16,020 nt of DNA, from assembly GCA_964443825.1 (NCBI GenBank), contig CAYUEV010000034.1, positions 1-16,020 of the forward strand, written 5' to 3'. Shown one piece after another: positions 6,884 to 14,989 of this stretch (position 1 is its first letter; each line of letters starts with the position of its first letter). This DNA comes from UBA1081 sp964443825. GTDB lineage: Bacteria > Bacillota > Clostridia > Oscillospirales > Acutalibacteraceae. Position numbers and translations under genes: made by a program. The notes under the pieces are model-generated. The model made no database searches, was not told the origin of the DNA, and saw only the letters and a list, made by a program, of their open reading frames with translations.

Positions 6884-7102
6884 TTGAAAGAACCGACGCT
6901 AAAGGCTAAACTGTACCGGGCGACGCTTAACGCCGACAAAGAGATTTACGACGGCGATTACCGGGTATCGCCCAAAAGAGAAGAGCAGATACTGAAAACG
7001 ACCGACAAATTCCTGGAAGAGGATATAACGGTGTTGGAGATACCGTCCTGTAAAGTTGACAACGACGCGGGCGGTTCGACATATATTATCGCGAAAAATT
7101 AA
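6884..7102 (+). CDS. Small phage tail-tip protein
   Basis: This 72-residue protein starts at TTG 6884, preceded by GGGAGGTG at good spacing. It reads KLYRATLNADKEIYDGDYRV and ends EDITVLEIPSCKVDNDAGG followed by STYIIAKN. Very similar short proteins (V-x-P...(E/Q)Q-x-L-x-T-x-x-K-x-x-x-x-D-I/L-T-V-x-E-I-P) are common just upstream of tail-fibre genes in Firmicute prophages. Function is unknown. Together with the next two genes it forms a fibre cluster. Confidence 0.6.
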   Translation: MKEPTLKAKLYRATLNADKEIYDGDYRVSPKREEQILKTTDKFLEEDITVLEIPSCKVDNDAGGSTYIIAKN

Positions 7103-7122
7103 ATTAAAAGGAGCTAATTAAA

Positions 7123-7719
7123 ATGGCGACAAATGAAAATGTAAACAAAGTGGTGTTCGGCGGGGAAACCTTAATCGATTTAACGGGCGACACGGTTACA
7201 GCGGACAAACTCCTGTCAGGCGTAAAAGCGCACGACAAATCAGGGGCGGTAATTACGGGCGCTTGCGCGTACAACGCGGACACGTCGGACGCTACGGCGG
7301 GAACGGCGGAGATTCTAAAAGGCAAAACGGCTTATGTTACGGGTTCGAAAGTCACCGGCACAATGCCCAACAATCAAGCCGTAACGGGCGAAATATCAGA
7401 CCTTAAAACGCCGTATACGATTCCGACGGGATTCCACGACGGTTCGGGAAAAGTCGATATAGCCGAAACCGAAAAAGAAAAAATCATCCCCGAAAACATT
7501 AAGGACGGCATTATCATCTTAGGCGTTACGGGCAACTTTGAGGGCAACGCCGACAAGGTACAGGCGAAAGAGGCGACGCCCTCGACCGAAGAGCAGGTGA
7601 TAAAGCCGGACGCGACTTACGATTATCTTTCTCAGGTTACGGTTCACGCAATACCGTTTGAGGAACTCGACAACGAGCAGGGCGGCAAAACCGTTACAAT
7701 CGGGGGAGCGTCGATCTGA
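7123..7719 (+). CDS. Phage tail fibre/tail-tip repeat protein
   Basis: This 198-residue protein starts at ATG 7123 after AAAAGGAGCTAATTAAA. The N-terminal module (FGGETLIDLTGDTVTADKLL then GVKAHDKSGAVITGAC) is followed by the widespread short repeats 'AEILKGKTAYVTGSKVTGTM', IPTGFHDGSGKVDIAETEKE and GIIILGVTGNFEGN, found in tail fibres of Firmicute phages. It is likely part of the distal tail, used in host contact. It ends VTIGGASI at TGA 7717-7719, which overlaps the ATG of the next gene by one base. The same N-terminal module recurs there. Confidence 0.7.
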   Translation: MATNENVNKVVFGGETLIDLTGDTVTADKLLSGVKAHDKSGAVITGACAYNADTSDATAGTAEILKGKTAYVTGSKVTGTMPNNQAVTGEISDLKTPYTIPTGFHDGSGKVDIAETEKEKIIPENIKDGIIILGVTGNFEGNADKVQAKEATPSTEEQVIKPDATYDYLSQVTVHAIPFEELDNEQGGKTVTIGGASI

Positions 7720-8240
7720 TGGGAGTAAGTAAAGTTGATTATTTCGGCAGGACGTTAATTGATTTAACTAACGATACGGTGACCGCTGAAAGCCTTAAAG
7801 AGGGAATCACGGCGCACGCGAAAAACGGCGAACAGATTACGGGTAAATTTCAAGGCGACGACAGCTTAATCCCTATAAATCAAGTAGGCTTGGGGGAATA
7901 TAGACCCATAACAGATTTACCTTTTTCTAATTTTTCGATTGACGTAGGATTCGTTCCTAAAATATTTTATATTTGTTGCTCTTCGACAGCGTATTACTAT
8001 GGAGAGAACGGCGTATTCGCTAGCGGACTTTTGTTGAATGAGTGCGATACTTTAGGCGGATTAAGTTTTCTTTCATTGAGTCGTTCGACGTTATATCAGA
8101 GTGTAAAGGGCGATGATAGCGCAAGAATCTATCTTAAATTAGACGGTACTAAAGTAGTGGCAGGAGATGCGGAGGATATATTAGAGGCAAATTTAGTATT
8201 AGCGTGTCGCGCTGTCTATACGTGGGTTGCATTAGGGTGA
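7719..8240 (+). CDS. Second tail fibre-type protein, shorter
   Basis: This 173-residue protein overlaps the stop of the preceding gene by one base (TGATG). Its N-terminus (VDYFGRTLIDLTNDTVTAES then LKEGITAHAKNGEQITG) is a paralogue of the previous gene's N-terminal module. The C-terminal roughly 120 residues (VGFVPKIFYICCSSTAYYYG and onward, ending ACRAVYTWVALG) are unrelated to it and look like a small tip or receptor-binding domain. DNA from about 7910 is more AT-rich, consistent with exchange of the tip. The host receptor cannot be inferred. Confidence 0.65.
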   Translation: MGVSKVDYFGRTLIDLTNDTVTAESLKEGITAHAKNGEQITGKFQGDDSLIPINQVGLGEYRPITDLPFSNFSIDVGFVPKIFYICCSSTAYYYGENGVFASGLLLNECDTLGGLSFLSLSRSTLYQSVKGDDSARIYLKLDGTKVVAGDAEDILEANLVLACRAVYTWVALG

Positions 8241-8244
8241 TTTT

Positions 8245-8412
8245 ATGTACTACTACAAACAGATAAAAGACGGGAAGACTTTGGCGTATCTTTCGCAGTC
8301 AAACGAAATCGAGGGCGGGGATCTGGCCGCTATCGGCGAAGAAGAGTATAACGAGTTTATTAAGTCGATAACGCCCGATAATAAGGACGCTTTATTAGAG
8401 GCTATAAGATAG
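8245..8412 (+). CDS. Small hypothetical phage protein
   Basis: This 55-residue ORF runs from ATG 8245, four bases after the fibre gene, to TAG 8410-8412. It reads MYYYKQIKDGKTLAYLSQSN then EEEYNEFIKSITPDNK. Short proteins starting M-Y-Y-Y and containing E-E-E-Y-N are common after fibre genes in Firmicute prophages. Function is unknown. Its stop codon TAG is also the first unit of the heptamer array that follows. It is too short for many gene callers. Confidence 0.6.
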   Translation: MYYYKQIKDGKTLAYLSQSNEIEGGDLAAIGEEEYNEFIKSITPDNKDALLEAIR

Positions 8413-8472
8413 TGATTAGTGGTTAGCGGTTAGTGAATAGTGAATAGTGGATAGTGGATAGTGGTTAGTGGT
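8410..8472 (+). repeat. Heptamer tandem repeat array TAGTGRW (left, forward)
   Basis: Nine consecutive 7-base units occur: TAGTGAT, TAGTGGT, TAGCGGT, then TAGTGAA twice, TAGTGGA twice and TAGTGGT twice. The array begins in the stop codon of the preceding gene. A related six-unit array on the opposite strand lies at 8605-8646. Confidence 0.85.
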
Positions 8473-8485
8473 TGATACAGTTAAA

Positions 8486-8520
8486 CCGTGTGAAAGATTT
8501 TGAAAAAAGATTTCACACGG
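8486..8520. repeat. Perfect inverted repeat hairpin
   Basis: CCGTGTGAAA (8486-8495) pairs with TTTCACACGG (8511-8520), a 10-bp stem with a 15-base A-rich loop. It lies in the spacer between the two heptamer arrays. There is no T-run, so it is not a clear terminator. An AGAGGAGG follows at about 8521 without a start codon. Confidence 0.75.
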
Positions 8521-8604
8521 AGAGGAGGAACAACAAAGCGGGCGGATATTTTACCAAAAAGACGAAATAGGGCAAAGTGGCGTTTGCGAGGACGAAACCA
8601 TTGT

Positions 8605-8646
8605 TCGCTAAACGCTAAACACTAACCGCCGACCGCTAAATACTAA
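8605..8646 (-). repeat. Heptamer tandem repeat array (right, inverted)
   Basis: Six 7-base units occur on the plus strand: TCGCTAA, ACGCTAA, ACACTAA, CCGCCGA, CCGCTAA, ATACTAA. Read on the minus strand they are TTAGYG-type units, the same family as the left array. The two arrays face each other across a spacer of 132 bases (8473-8604). Confidence 0.8.
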
Positions 8647-9046
8647 GAATGGGACGACGCGGCTAAAACCTAAAAAAAGATTCTTTGGAACAAGGTATTC
8701 CATGAAACGCTCGAACCTGTTTTTGTGCTTTGTTTGGGTTTGCGCCGTCGTTAAAAATCCAACCTTGCGACCCTTTAATCGACGCCGTTTTAAAGACCTT
8801 TGTCAAAGGGCGATTTTTCTTAAAGCGTATTCTAAATTCGCAAATTTACTTTTAAAAATTATTTTTTTCTAAATCTCCAATTTTTAATATTGATTTTTTA
8901 TGGAATACGTGTTAGTATTGTGTTGCCATATGACAACAGGTCGATTACTTTGTTTTGCGCGGCGCAACAATCGTTTTTGGTTATTACGAAAGTTTAAGCC
9001 TCGGAACCTGGTTTTTTGGCTAAAAAATTGTAAGGAGTAGTATTAA
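8647..9046. other. AT-rich non-coding leader upstream of the LRR gene
   Basis: No gene is seen in this stretch. It holds a candidate promoter (8890-8918), a CCTTTG..CAAAGG palindrome near 8800, and a 128-base transcribed leader ending with TAAGGAGTAGTATTAA before ATG 9047. No known riboswitch is recognised in it. Confidence 0.5.
8890..8918 (+). promoter_or_regulatory. Candidate sigma-A promoter for the LRR gene
   Basis: TTGATT (8890-8895), a 17-base spacer and TAGTAT (8913-8918) fit a housekeeping promoter with one or two mismatches per box. It lies in the correct direction about 130 bases before ATG 9047. There is an AT-rich tract upstream. Confidence 0.5.
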
Positions 9047-12000
9047 ATGAGAAAAACAGCGAGAATTCTATCGTTTATTCTGTCAATCGTACTTGTTCTT
9101 TCGTCGTTCCCCGTAATAAGTTCCGCGGAATCCGTAACCGATGAAAACGGCGACTACAGATACGAAGTCCTGCCCGACGGTACGGCGGAAATAGTGGAGT
9201 ACATAAGTTATAACTTTGTGACGGAAGTAACCGTTCCCGATACCCTGGACGGATTGACCGTTACGAGTTTAAGAGGCGAAAGCGGCGACAGTTCGGTCTT
9301 TCATTCCTGCGAGTCGCTCGCTAAAGTTACTTTGCCCGACAGTATTACCAATATAGGGAGGTACGCTTTTTACGAAAACGAGTCGCTGGAGAGCGTAAAT
9401 ATCCCCGACAGCGTAGTAAACGTCGGCGAAAACGCGTTTTCGGGCTGCGTCAGTCTCCCGAACGTACAAATAGGAAAAGGCGTTAAGACAATAGGAAGTT
9501 ACGCGTTTTCAGGATGTTCCCTTCCCACATCCTTAACGATACCCGATAATGTAACGGATATAGGCTCGGGCGCTTTCAGCTCATGTACGGGGCTTGTATC
9601 CGCGACGTTAGGCGAAGGCGTCGTAAAACTCGGCGGCTCCTGCTTTAAAGACTGTTCTTCCCTCTCTAGCGTTTCATTGGGCGGCAATATAGAAGAAATA
9701 GGATCTGAGGCTTTTTTAGGAACGAGGATTTACGATAATGAGGAAAACCGGGAGGACGGCGTTCTCTATATAGGCAACTACCTCATTAAAGCCAATAGTG
9801 AAAACGTCCCCGCCGAATATACCGTAAAAGACGGCGTGAGAGTAATAGCGGACGGCGCTTTTAGCGATTCTTACGTAAAGAAAATATCTCTCCCCGAAAG
9901 TTTAATAAGCATAGGCCGGAGCGCTTTTTCAGGCTGCGTTAATCTGGAATCCGCCCCGATTCCCAAAAACGTTAAATCAATAGGATCTTACGCCTTTTCA
10001 GGATGCGAAACTCTCGCGGGAGATATAGTAATTCCCGACGGCGCGACGTATTTAGGCGACAACGCGTTCGCGAATTGTAAAAAAATAACGGGAGCGCAAA
10101 TCGGAAAAAGCGTCGAAAGTATAGGAAACGGCGTTTTTTCAGGCTGTCTCGCGCTTAAAACAATAAATATCCCCGAAAGCGTCGTTACGATAGGCTCGGG
10201 GATTTTAAGCGAAACCCCCGTTTACAACGACGCCTCAAACTGGTCTGACGGCGCGCTGTATATCGATAACTGCGTTTTGGGATCTTACACGTCTAAGCTC
10301 CCTGAAAATCTCATAATAAAAGACGGCGCGAGAATAATAGCCAACAACGCGTTTTCAAGCCGCGAGGGCATAGCGGAAGTCACGTTCCCCGAAAGCCTGA
10401 TAAGAATAGGCGCTTCGTCTTTTGAGGCGTGCACGGAATTAAAAAGCGTTACGATTCCAAATTCCGTAAAATATATCGGCGGGAGCGCGTTTTCCGGCTG
10501 CGCTTCCCTGTCTGATTTAACTTTAGGCGACGGGATTACGGAACTCAGCGAAACGGTGTTTGAGGAATGTCCTCTTAAAAACGTCGTTATGGGCGCGGGT
10601 CTCGCTGAAATACCTGGTTCTTTAACCTCTTCGTCGCTCGTATCTTTCACTATAGGCGCGGGAGTTACAAAAATCGAAAGTTCCGCGTTCTACGGCGACT
10701 ACTCGCTCGAGAGCGTGGTTATTCCCGAAAGCGTCGCCGAAATAGGTGAAAAAGCGTTTTACGGCTGCTCTTCTTTGACCGAGATAACTCTTCCCTCCGG
10801 GATTAAAGCGATAAATAACGACACGTTTTATGGCTGCGATAAGATTTCCGACATAAAGATACCGAACGGCGTGGAGCAAATAGGCGAAAGAGCGTTTTAC
10901 GGCTGTTCCGGGCTTACGGAAGTTGTAATTCCCGAAGGCGTTACAAAGATAGGCGGCGGCGCTTTCAAGAACTGCAAATTATTAAGAAGCGTAAAAATTC
11001 CCGCGAGCGTTATCGAAATAGGCGAAGAAGCGATAGGTTACTATGATTATTACGACGACTCCTATTACTATACCCCTCCGACGATAAGCGGCGTTTTAGG
11101 CAGCGCGGCTGAAAATTACGCTAAAAATAATAATCTCCAGTTTATCGATATAAACGCGAAACCCGAAGAGCCCACGACGGAAGCCTCTTCGGTGGAAACG
11201 ACGTCGGAACCCGCCGAGAACAATTCGTCAGCGCCCGAACCCTCCACGGAACCCGCGGCGGAAACGACGACTGAATCTGCGGCGGAGCCCACCGAGAATG
11301 ACCCTTCGACGCCCGGGTCGCATATCCACGATTACGTAGGAGTAACGACGCGAGAACCCGCCTGCGTCGAAGAGGGCGTTATGACTTACACTTGCTCTGT
11401 TTGCGGCGACAGTTATACGGAGACGATTCCCGCCAACGGTCACACCCCGGGAGATTGGGAAACCGTAGTTCCGCCGGAAGTAGGAATTCCCGGTTTAGAA
11501 CGGCAAAAGTGCGCGGTCTGCGGAGAAACGCTTGACGAGCGCGAAATCCCGGAACTTCCCGAACCCACGGAAGCCCCCGCGACAGAAACGACTACGGAAC
11601 CCACGACCAAGCCGAAACCCGCGACCGAGCCGACGTCTGAAACGGCGCCCGAACCTACGATATGGCCTACCGAGGATGACTCAAACTATTTTGAACCGAC
11701 TGACGAAGAAACTACGGCTCGCGAGCATACCACGCTAAAACCGGCGACACAGCCTACCACAGACGAAGGAACCACCGAGAAACCCGCGACAGAACCGGCG
11801 GGGGACAATACGACCGAACCCGCGGCTTCCGAACCTAAACGCGATTTGGGCGACGTGGACGGCGACGGATACGCTACGGCCTCCGACGCGAGAATTACGT
11901 TAAGAATCTCAGCGAACCTGGAAGACGGATCTAATTTTAACGCTTTAGCGGCCGACATAGACGGGGACGGCTCTATCGCCGCCTACGACGCGAGGGTAAT

Positions 12001-13834
12001 ACTGCGCGTTTCGGCTATGCTCGAAAAAAGAGAAAATTTCGCCCCCGCGAGGGAATCTTTGGACGGCGATATAAACAGAAGCGACGACGTAAAAATAGAA
12101 CTTTCCGCGAACGGCGCTAAAGTCGGCGAAACTGTGACGGTTAAAGCGTCCATAGAAGGCGGCGTTCACCTTAAAGCCGGAAATATAATCTTTAGATACG
12201 ACCCCTCGGCGCTCGCGTTTGAATCTTGCGAAACCGCGGGTCAGGTAGTCGGATTGTTAGACGGAGATTTGATTGAGGACGGCAAAGTTTCGGTCGGATT
12301 CGCCTATAACGAAGAACTTATGGCAAACAGCGCCGACCTTCTTTACCTTACTTTCGACGTGTTAAAAGAAGGCGACAGTAAAGTTTCTTACGAGATAATA
12401 ACGTGGGAAGGGACGGACGCTCCAAACGACGGCGATACGACCGTTACCGCTATGGCGGAAACGACGAATCCACCCGCCACGAATCCTCCCGCCACAAGAC
12501 CCTCCGATAATAACGGCGATAAGGCCGTGTTGTCGATGACGGCGAGCGGAAGCGCCATAGTCGGAAACACGGTGGATATAATAATAAGCGGTACGGGTCT
12601 TAGAAATTTAATATCCGGCGATCTTGAGCTGGAGTTTGATTCCGAGATTTTATCCCCGGCGGGCAGTCCCATGCCGGGCGATATTGGCGCGCTTGTGTTC
12701 GGCGGCGCTGTTTCCGATAACGATATGACCGTGTCGTTCGCCTTTGGCTCGGCATGTGAAACAGATTCGGGAAAAATTGCCCGAGTGACGTTTAACGTAT
12801 TAAAACCGGGCAGTTGTAAAATAACGCTGAAAGTTAATTCCTGGGATTATGAAAATTCATGGTCGCCTTCCGCGCCCCCCGATTCATTTTCTTATACTTT
12901 GAGCGCCGCGGCCGCTTCCGACTCTAATATTCCTTACGACGTAAACGGCGACGGAAAGTTGGCGGCCGCGGACGCGAGACTCGTTCTAAGATGCTCCGCA
13001 AAGCTTGAAACGTTAAGCGAAAGCCAAATAAAGAAGGCCGACGCCAATAACGACGGCTTTATAACCGCTTCAGACGCGAGAGGCATTTTAAGGTTATCCG
13101 CGAAATTACCGATGGAAGAAGAAAGTACCGCGAAACCCGAGCCTACGACGCAAAAACAGGATCCCGCCGCCGCGAAACCCGGCTCGAACGGTAAAATCGA
13201 GGCCGGCTACGAAGAAGTAAAGATGAGCAAAGGCGGCTCGGCGTGTATTCCTATTTACATCACCCCGCCTAAAGGGGATCTCGCGGTTACGCTGGACAGC
13301 AGCGTATTTCGCGCCTCCTGGTCTGACGAATGGTACGCTAATTCCCCTGACGGCAGGGATGTGATTTTCCTTTTTGTAAGCGCCTTAAAGAGCGTAAACG
13401 GCAGCTATAAAATTCACATTTACTACAAAAACGATCCATCCACAAGCTGCGATATAACGGTAAAGACGTCCACAAGTCGAGTTGATAAACACGACGGAAT
13501 CATATTGGGGTTCCCGGACTTTGGCGCTTACGCGGGAGTCGCGCCCACAAAATGTTTTTCGAGCGTAGATCCATTTCAAATATCGTTTTTCTATGACATG
13601 GACGATTTAAAAAATTCAGTAGGAAATTCAGGCGAAGGATTAGAGAATGTTTTAAATAACTTCTTGAACTACATAAAAAAATACGGATTTTATCCTTATG
13701 ATACTTATCATGAAGAGAATGACGACGCCATAGTTTTCTACGATAACGAAGATTATATTTTAATTTTTGGTATCGTCACAAGCGATTCCGGCCGTCAGCT
13801 CGGCATTATGGTAAGCTGCGGCGTTATAGTATAA
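9047..13834 (+). CDS. Secreted LRR protein with cohesin-like and dockerin domains
   Basis: This 1595-residue protein starts at ATG 9047 after AAGGAGT. Residues 1-27 are a Sec signal peptide (MRKTARILSFILSIVLVLSS then FPVISSA). Residues about 84-665 are BspA-type LRR_5 repeats with recurring SVTIGxxAFSGCxSL-type units. Residues 703-757 and 836-930 are Thr/Pro/Glu linkers. Residues 758-830 form a Cys-rich module with C-x-x-C-G pairs. Residues 933-996 are a dockerin (DVDGDGYATASDARITLRIS and DIDGDGSIAAYDARVILRVS). Residues about 1014-1136 and 1160-1285 are cohesin-like beta domains, and 1297-1354 a second dockerin (DVNGDGKLAAADARLVLR, DANNDGFITASDARGILR). The last roughly 210 residues are unrecognised. 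It is extracellular, probably in adhesion or scaffolding. No cell-wall anchor is seen. Confidence 0.85.
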   Translation: MRKTARILSFILSIVLVLSSFPVISSAESVTDENGDYRYEVLPDGTAEIVEYISYNFVTEVTVPDTLDGLTVTSLRGESGDSSVFHSCESLAKVTLPDSITNIGRYAFYENESLESVNIPDSVVNVGENAFSGCVSLPNVQIGKGVKTIGSYAFSGCSLPTSLTIPDNVTDIGSGAFSSCTGLVSATLGEGVVKLGGSCFKDCSSLSSVSLGGNIEEIGSEAFLGTRIYDNEENREDGVLYIGNYLIKANSENVPAEYTVKDGVRVIADGAFSDSYVKKISLPESLISIGRSAFSGCVNLESAPIPKNVKSIGSYAFSGCETLAGDIVIPDGATYLGDNAFANCKKITGAQIGKSVESIGNGVFSGCLALKTINIPESVVTIGSGILSETPVYNDASNWSDGALYIDNCVLGSYTSKLPENLIIKDGARIIANNAFSSREGIAEVTFPESLIRIGASSFEACTELKSVTIPNSVKYIGGSAFSGCASLSDLTLGDGITELSETVFEECPLKNVVMGAGLAEIPGSLTSSSLVSFTIGAGVTKIESSAFYGDYSLESVVIPESVAEIGEKAFYGCSSLTEITLPSGIKAINNDTFYGCDKISDIKIPNGVEQIGERAFYGCSGLTEVVIPEGVTKIGGGAFKNCKLLRSVKIPASVIEIGEEAIGYYDYYDDSYYYTPPTISGVLGSAAENYAKNNNLQFIDINAKPEEPTTEASSVETTSEPAENNSSAPEPSTEPAAETTTESAAEPTENDPSTPGSHIHDYVGVTTREPACVEEGVMTYTCSVCGDSYTETIPANGHTPGDWETVVPPEVGIPGLERQKCAVCGETLDEREIPELPEPTEAPATETTTEPTTKPKPATEPTSETAPEPTIWPTEDDSNYFEPTDEETTAREHTTLKPATQPTTDEGTTEKPATEPAGDNTTEPAASEPKRDLGDVDGDGYATASDARITLRISANLEDGSNFNALAADIDGDGSIAAYDARVILRVSAMLEKRENFAPARESLDGDINRSDDVKIELSANGAKVGETVTVKASIEGGVHLKAGNIIFRYDPSALAFESCETAGQVVGLLDGDLIEDGKVSVGFAYNEELMANSADLLYLTFDVLKEGDSKVSYEIITWEGTDAPNDGDTTVTAMAETTNPPATNPPATRPSDNNGDKAVLSMTASGSAIVGNTVDIIISGTGLRNLISGDLELEFDSEILSPAGSPMPGDIGALVFGGAVSDNDMTVSFAFGSACETDSGKIARVTFNVLKPGSCKITLKVNSWDYENSWSPSAPPDSFSYTLSAAAASDSNIPYDVNGDGKLAAADARLVLRCSAKLETLSESQIKKADANNDGFITASDARGILRLSAKLPMEEESTAKPEPTTQKQDPAAAKPGSNGKIEAGYEEVKMSKGGSACIPIYITPPKGDLAVTLDSSVFRASWSDEWYANSPDGRDVIFLFVSALKSVNGSYKIHIYYKNDPSTSCDITVKTSTSRVDKHDGIILGFPDFGAYAGVAPTKCFSSVDPFQISFFYDMDDLKNSVGNSGEGLENVLNNFLNYIKKYGFYPYDTYHEENDDAIVFYDNEDYILIFGIVTSDSGRQLGIMVSCGVIV
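9722..10357 (+). repeat. Internal super-repeat in the LRR region
   Basis: The segment from residue 226 (TRIYDNEENREDGVLYIGNY) recurs at residue 389 (TPVYNDASNWSDGALYIDNC), each leading into KDG(V/A)R(V/I)IA followed by an AFS unit. The offset is about 163 residues, so a block of several LRR units was duplicated. Confidence 0.6.
11318..11536 (+). other. Cys-rich module within the LRR protein
   Basis: Residues 758-830 show HIHDY, EPACVEEGVMTYTCSVCGDS, PANGHTPGDW, then KCAVCGETLD. Two C-x-x-C-G pairs with His and a further Cys suggest a zinc-ribbon-like extracellular fold, a module common in Firmicute surface proteins. It lies between flexible linkers. Confidence 0.6.
11843..12034 (+). other. 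Dockerin-type domain 1
   Basis: Two calcium-binding repeats, DVDGDGYATASDARITLRIS and DIDGDGSIAAYDARVILRVS, are separated by about 22 residues. The D-x-D/N-x-D-G start and the following A-x-D/L-x-x-x-L-R helix are those of type I dockerins, which bind cohesins. Confidence 0.8.
12935..13108 (+). other. Dockerin-type domain 2
   Basis: Repeats DVNGDGKLAAADARLVLRCS and ADANNDGFITASDARGILRL lie about 34 residues apart. It resembles domain 1 and follows directly after the second cohesin-like domain. Confidence 0.8.
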
Positions 13835-13872
13835 ATTTCTGGTCTAAGCGGGAGTTAAAACTTCGATACAAT

Positions 13873-13896
13873 AAGAGGGCGGTTTTCCGCCCTCTT
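13873..13896. terminator. Hairpin terminator after the LRR gene
   Basis: A perfect 10-bp stem AAGAGGGCGG / CCGCCCTCTT has a TTTT loop, 38 bases after the stop. The T-run after it is weak, but the A-rich start allows function in both directions. Confidence 0.7.
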
Positions 13897-14239
13897 AAAT
13901 TATACGGCGCTTTATATGTAAAACCAAGACGATAAACGATAAACATGTTGGAATAGAAAGTTTTTTATTTTGTTTTTCCCCCGCTTGCAAACGAGTTTAA
14001 TATATGCTATAGTTTACGCGTAGATTTTATTTAAGACTAAAATATCGCAAAAAAAAGAGCGTATTTAAATAATTGTCGCGGCGGAGCGTCTTAGTCGCCG
14101 GTAAGCGTTAAATATGTTCGCGCGCGGAGAAATCCTGTTCTAACGATATAACACGAATCTCGCGAGCAAACGAGAGTAATGCCGCGACGCGTTAATTTGC
14201 GGCGCTAATCTGATTTTTTATTTAAAGCGAGGCGGGTTT
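13897..14239. other. Intergenic region between LRR and transferase genes
   Basis: No gene is seen in these 343 bases. It contains the promoter candidate at 13985-14013 and a leader of about 220 bases with short GC-rich inverted repeats (GCCGC..GCGGC near 14183-14204, CTCGCGAG near 14159) followed by a T-run near 14214. A regulatory leader or attenuator is possible but not shown. Confidence 0.45.
13985..14013 (+). promoter_or_regulatory. Extended -10 promoter for the sugar transferase
   Basis: TTGCAA (13985-13990), a 17-base spacer and TATAGT (14008-14013) are present. A TGC directly before the -10 box makes it an extended -10 promoter. It lies about 225 bases upstream of ATG 14240. Confidence 0.6.
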
Positions 14240-14989
14240 ATGATACCAAAAGTTATAAATTACTGCTGGTTCGGCGGGGCGGAGAAACCGAATCTTCTTA
14301 AAAGATGCATTGAGTCATGGAAAAAATTTTGCCCCGATTACGAGATAAAAGAGTGGAACGAAAGTAATTTCGACGTAAATATCTGCGAGTACACAAGAAA
14401 AGCCGTAGCCGATAAAAACTGGGCGTTTCTCGTCGATTACGCGAGACTTAATATAATTTATAACAACGGCGGAATTTACCTTGATACGGACGTAATGTTA
14501 AAAAGGAATTTAGACGAGTTCCTAAAATATGATTGTTTTTTATCAAGCTTCAATATTTTTCAAATCAATACCGGCGCGGGTTTTGGGGCGGTTAAAAACA
14601 ACGGGCTTATTTATACCATAATGTCCGCATACGATACGTTTGAATACCCGAGCGGTACAAATATCCTAAGAGAAACCCCTATTATAGAAAAAGCCTTGCC
14701 AAATTGGAAAAGATCTAATTTTTCCGTCGCGGTGGACAATACTTTTATTATAGGCTGTTATGATTATTCGCATTACGCGGATCATTTGTACACTGGTTCG
14801 TGGCTGCTTGACGACGGGGAAAGCGTCAGCGACCGGGCGAACGCCGTTGAAGAAAGATTAAATTCTACTCAAAATAAAGCGAATGAGTCAAAATTTAAAA
14901 AATTTAAATCGGATTTTAAATGGAAATTAAGAAGCGAATGGGTAGCTAACAAGTTGTTCGCCCCCCCCCCTCAGAGGAACTTTACTTGA
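14240..14989 (+). CDS. DXD sugar transferase (GT32-like, capsule-type)
   Basis: This 249-residue protein starts at ATG 14240 after GCGAGGCGGGTTT (weak RBS). The N-terminus MIPKVINYCWFGG is the classic start of the glycosyltransferase sugar-binding DXD family. Next come VDYARLNIIYNNGGIYLDTD (DTD at residues 82-84, metal and nucleotide-sugar binding) and INTGAGFGAVKNNGL. It probably adds a sugar to a capsule or surface polysaccharide in the cytoplasm; the substrate is unknown. A run of ten C (14961-14970) lies near the 3' end. In the present frame it gives APPPQRNFT and stop. With nine C the frame continues about 25 residues further, to TAA near 15050. Confidence 0.75.
   Translation: MIPKVINYCWFGGAEKPNLLKRCIESWKKFCPDYEIKEWNESNFDVNICEYTRKAVADKNWAFLVDYARLNIIYNNGGIYLDTDVMLKRNLDEFLKYDCFLSSFNIFQINTGAGFGAVKNNGLIYTIMSAYDTFEYPSGTNILRETPIIEKALPNWKRSNFSVAVDNTFIIGCYDYSHYADHLYTGSWLLDDGESVSDRANAVEERLNSTQNKANESKFKKFKSDFKWKLRSEWVANKLFAPPPQRNFT
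14961..14970 (+). repeat. Homopolymer C10 tract in the transferase gene
   Basis: Ten C bases lie inside the coding frame, 17 bases before the stop. Tracts of this length slip during replication. C10 ends the protein at 14989, C9 reads on as PLRGTLLEKIYISIVYDLID and further, and C11 gives PSEELYLKKYIYP and stop. Confidence 0.8.

Noticed and set aside
8521..8604. Short frame after AGAGGAGG within the heptamer spacer
   Set aside because: It has an RBS-like sequence but no start codon at a workable distance, and the frame is under 30 codons.
11532..11738. Open frame in the Thr/Pro linker, plus strand
   Set aside because: It is an Arg/Pro-rich shadow of the linker codons in the LRR gene.
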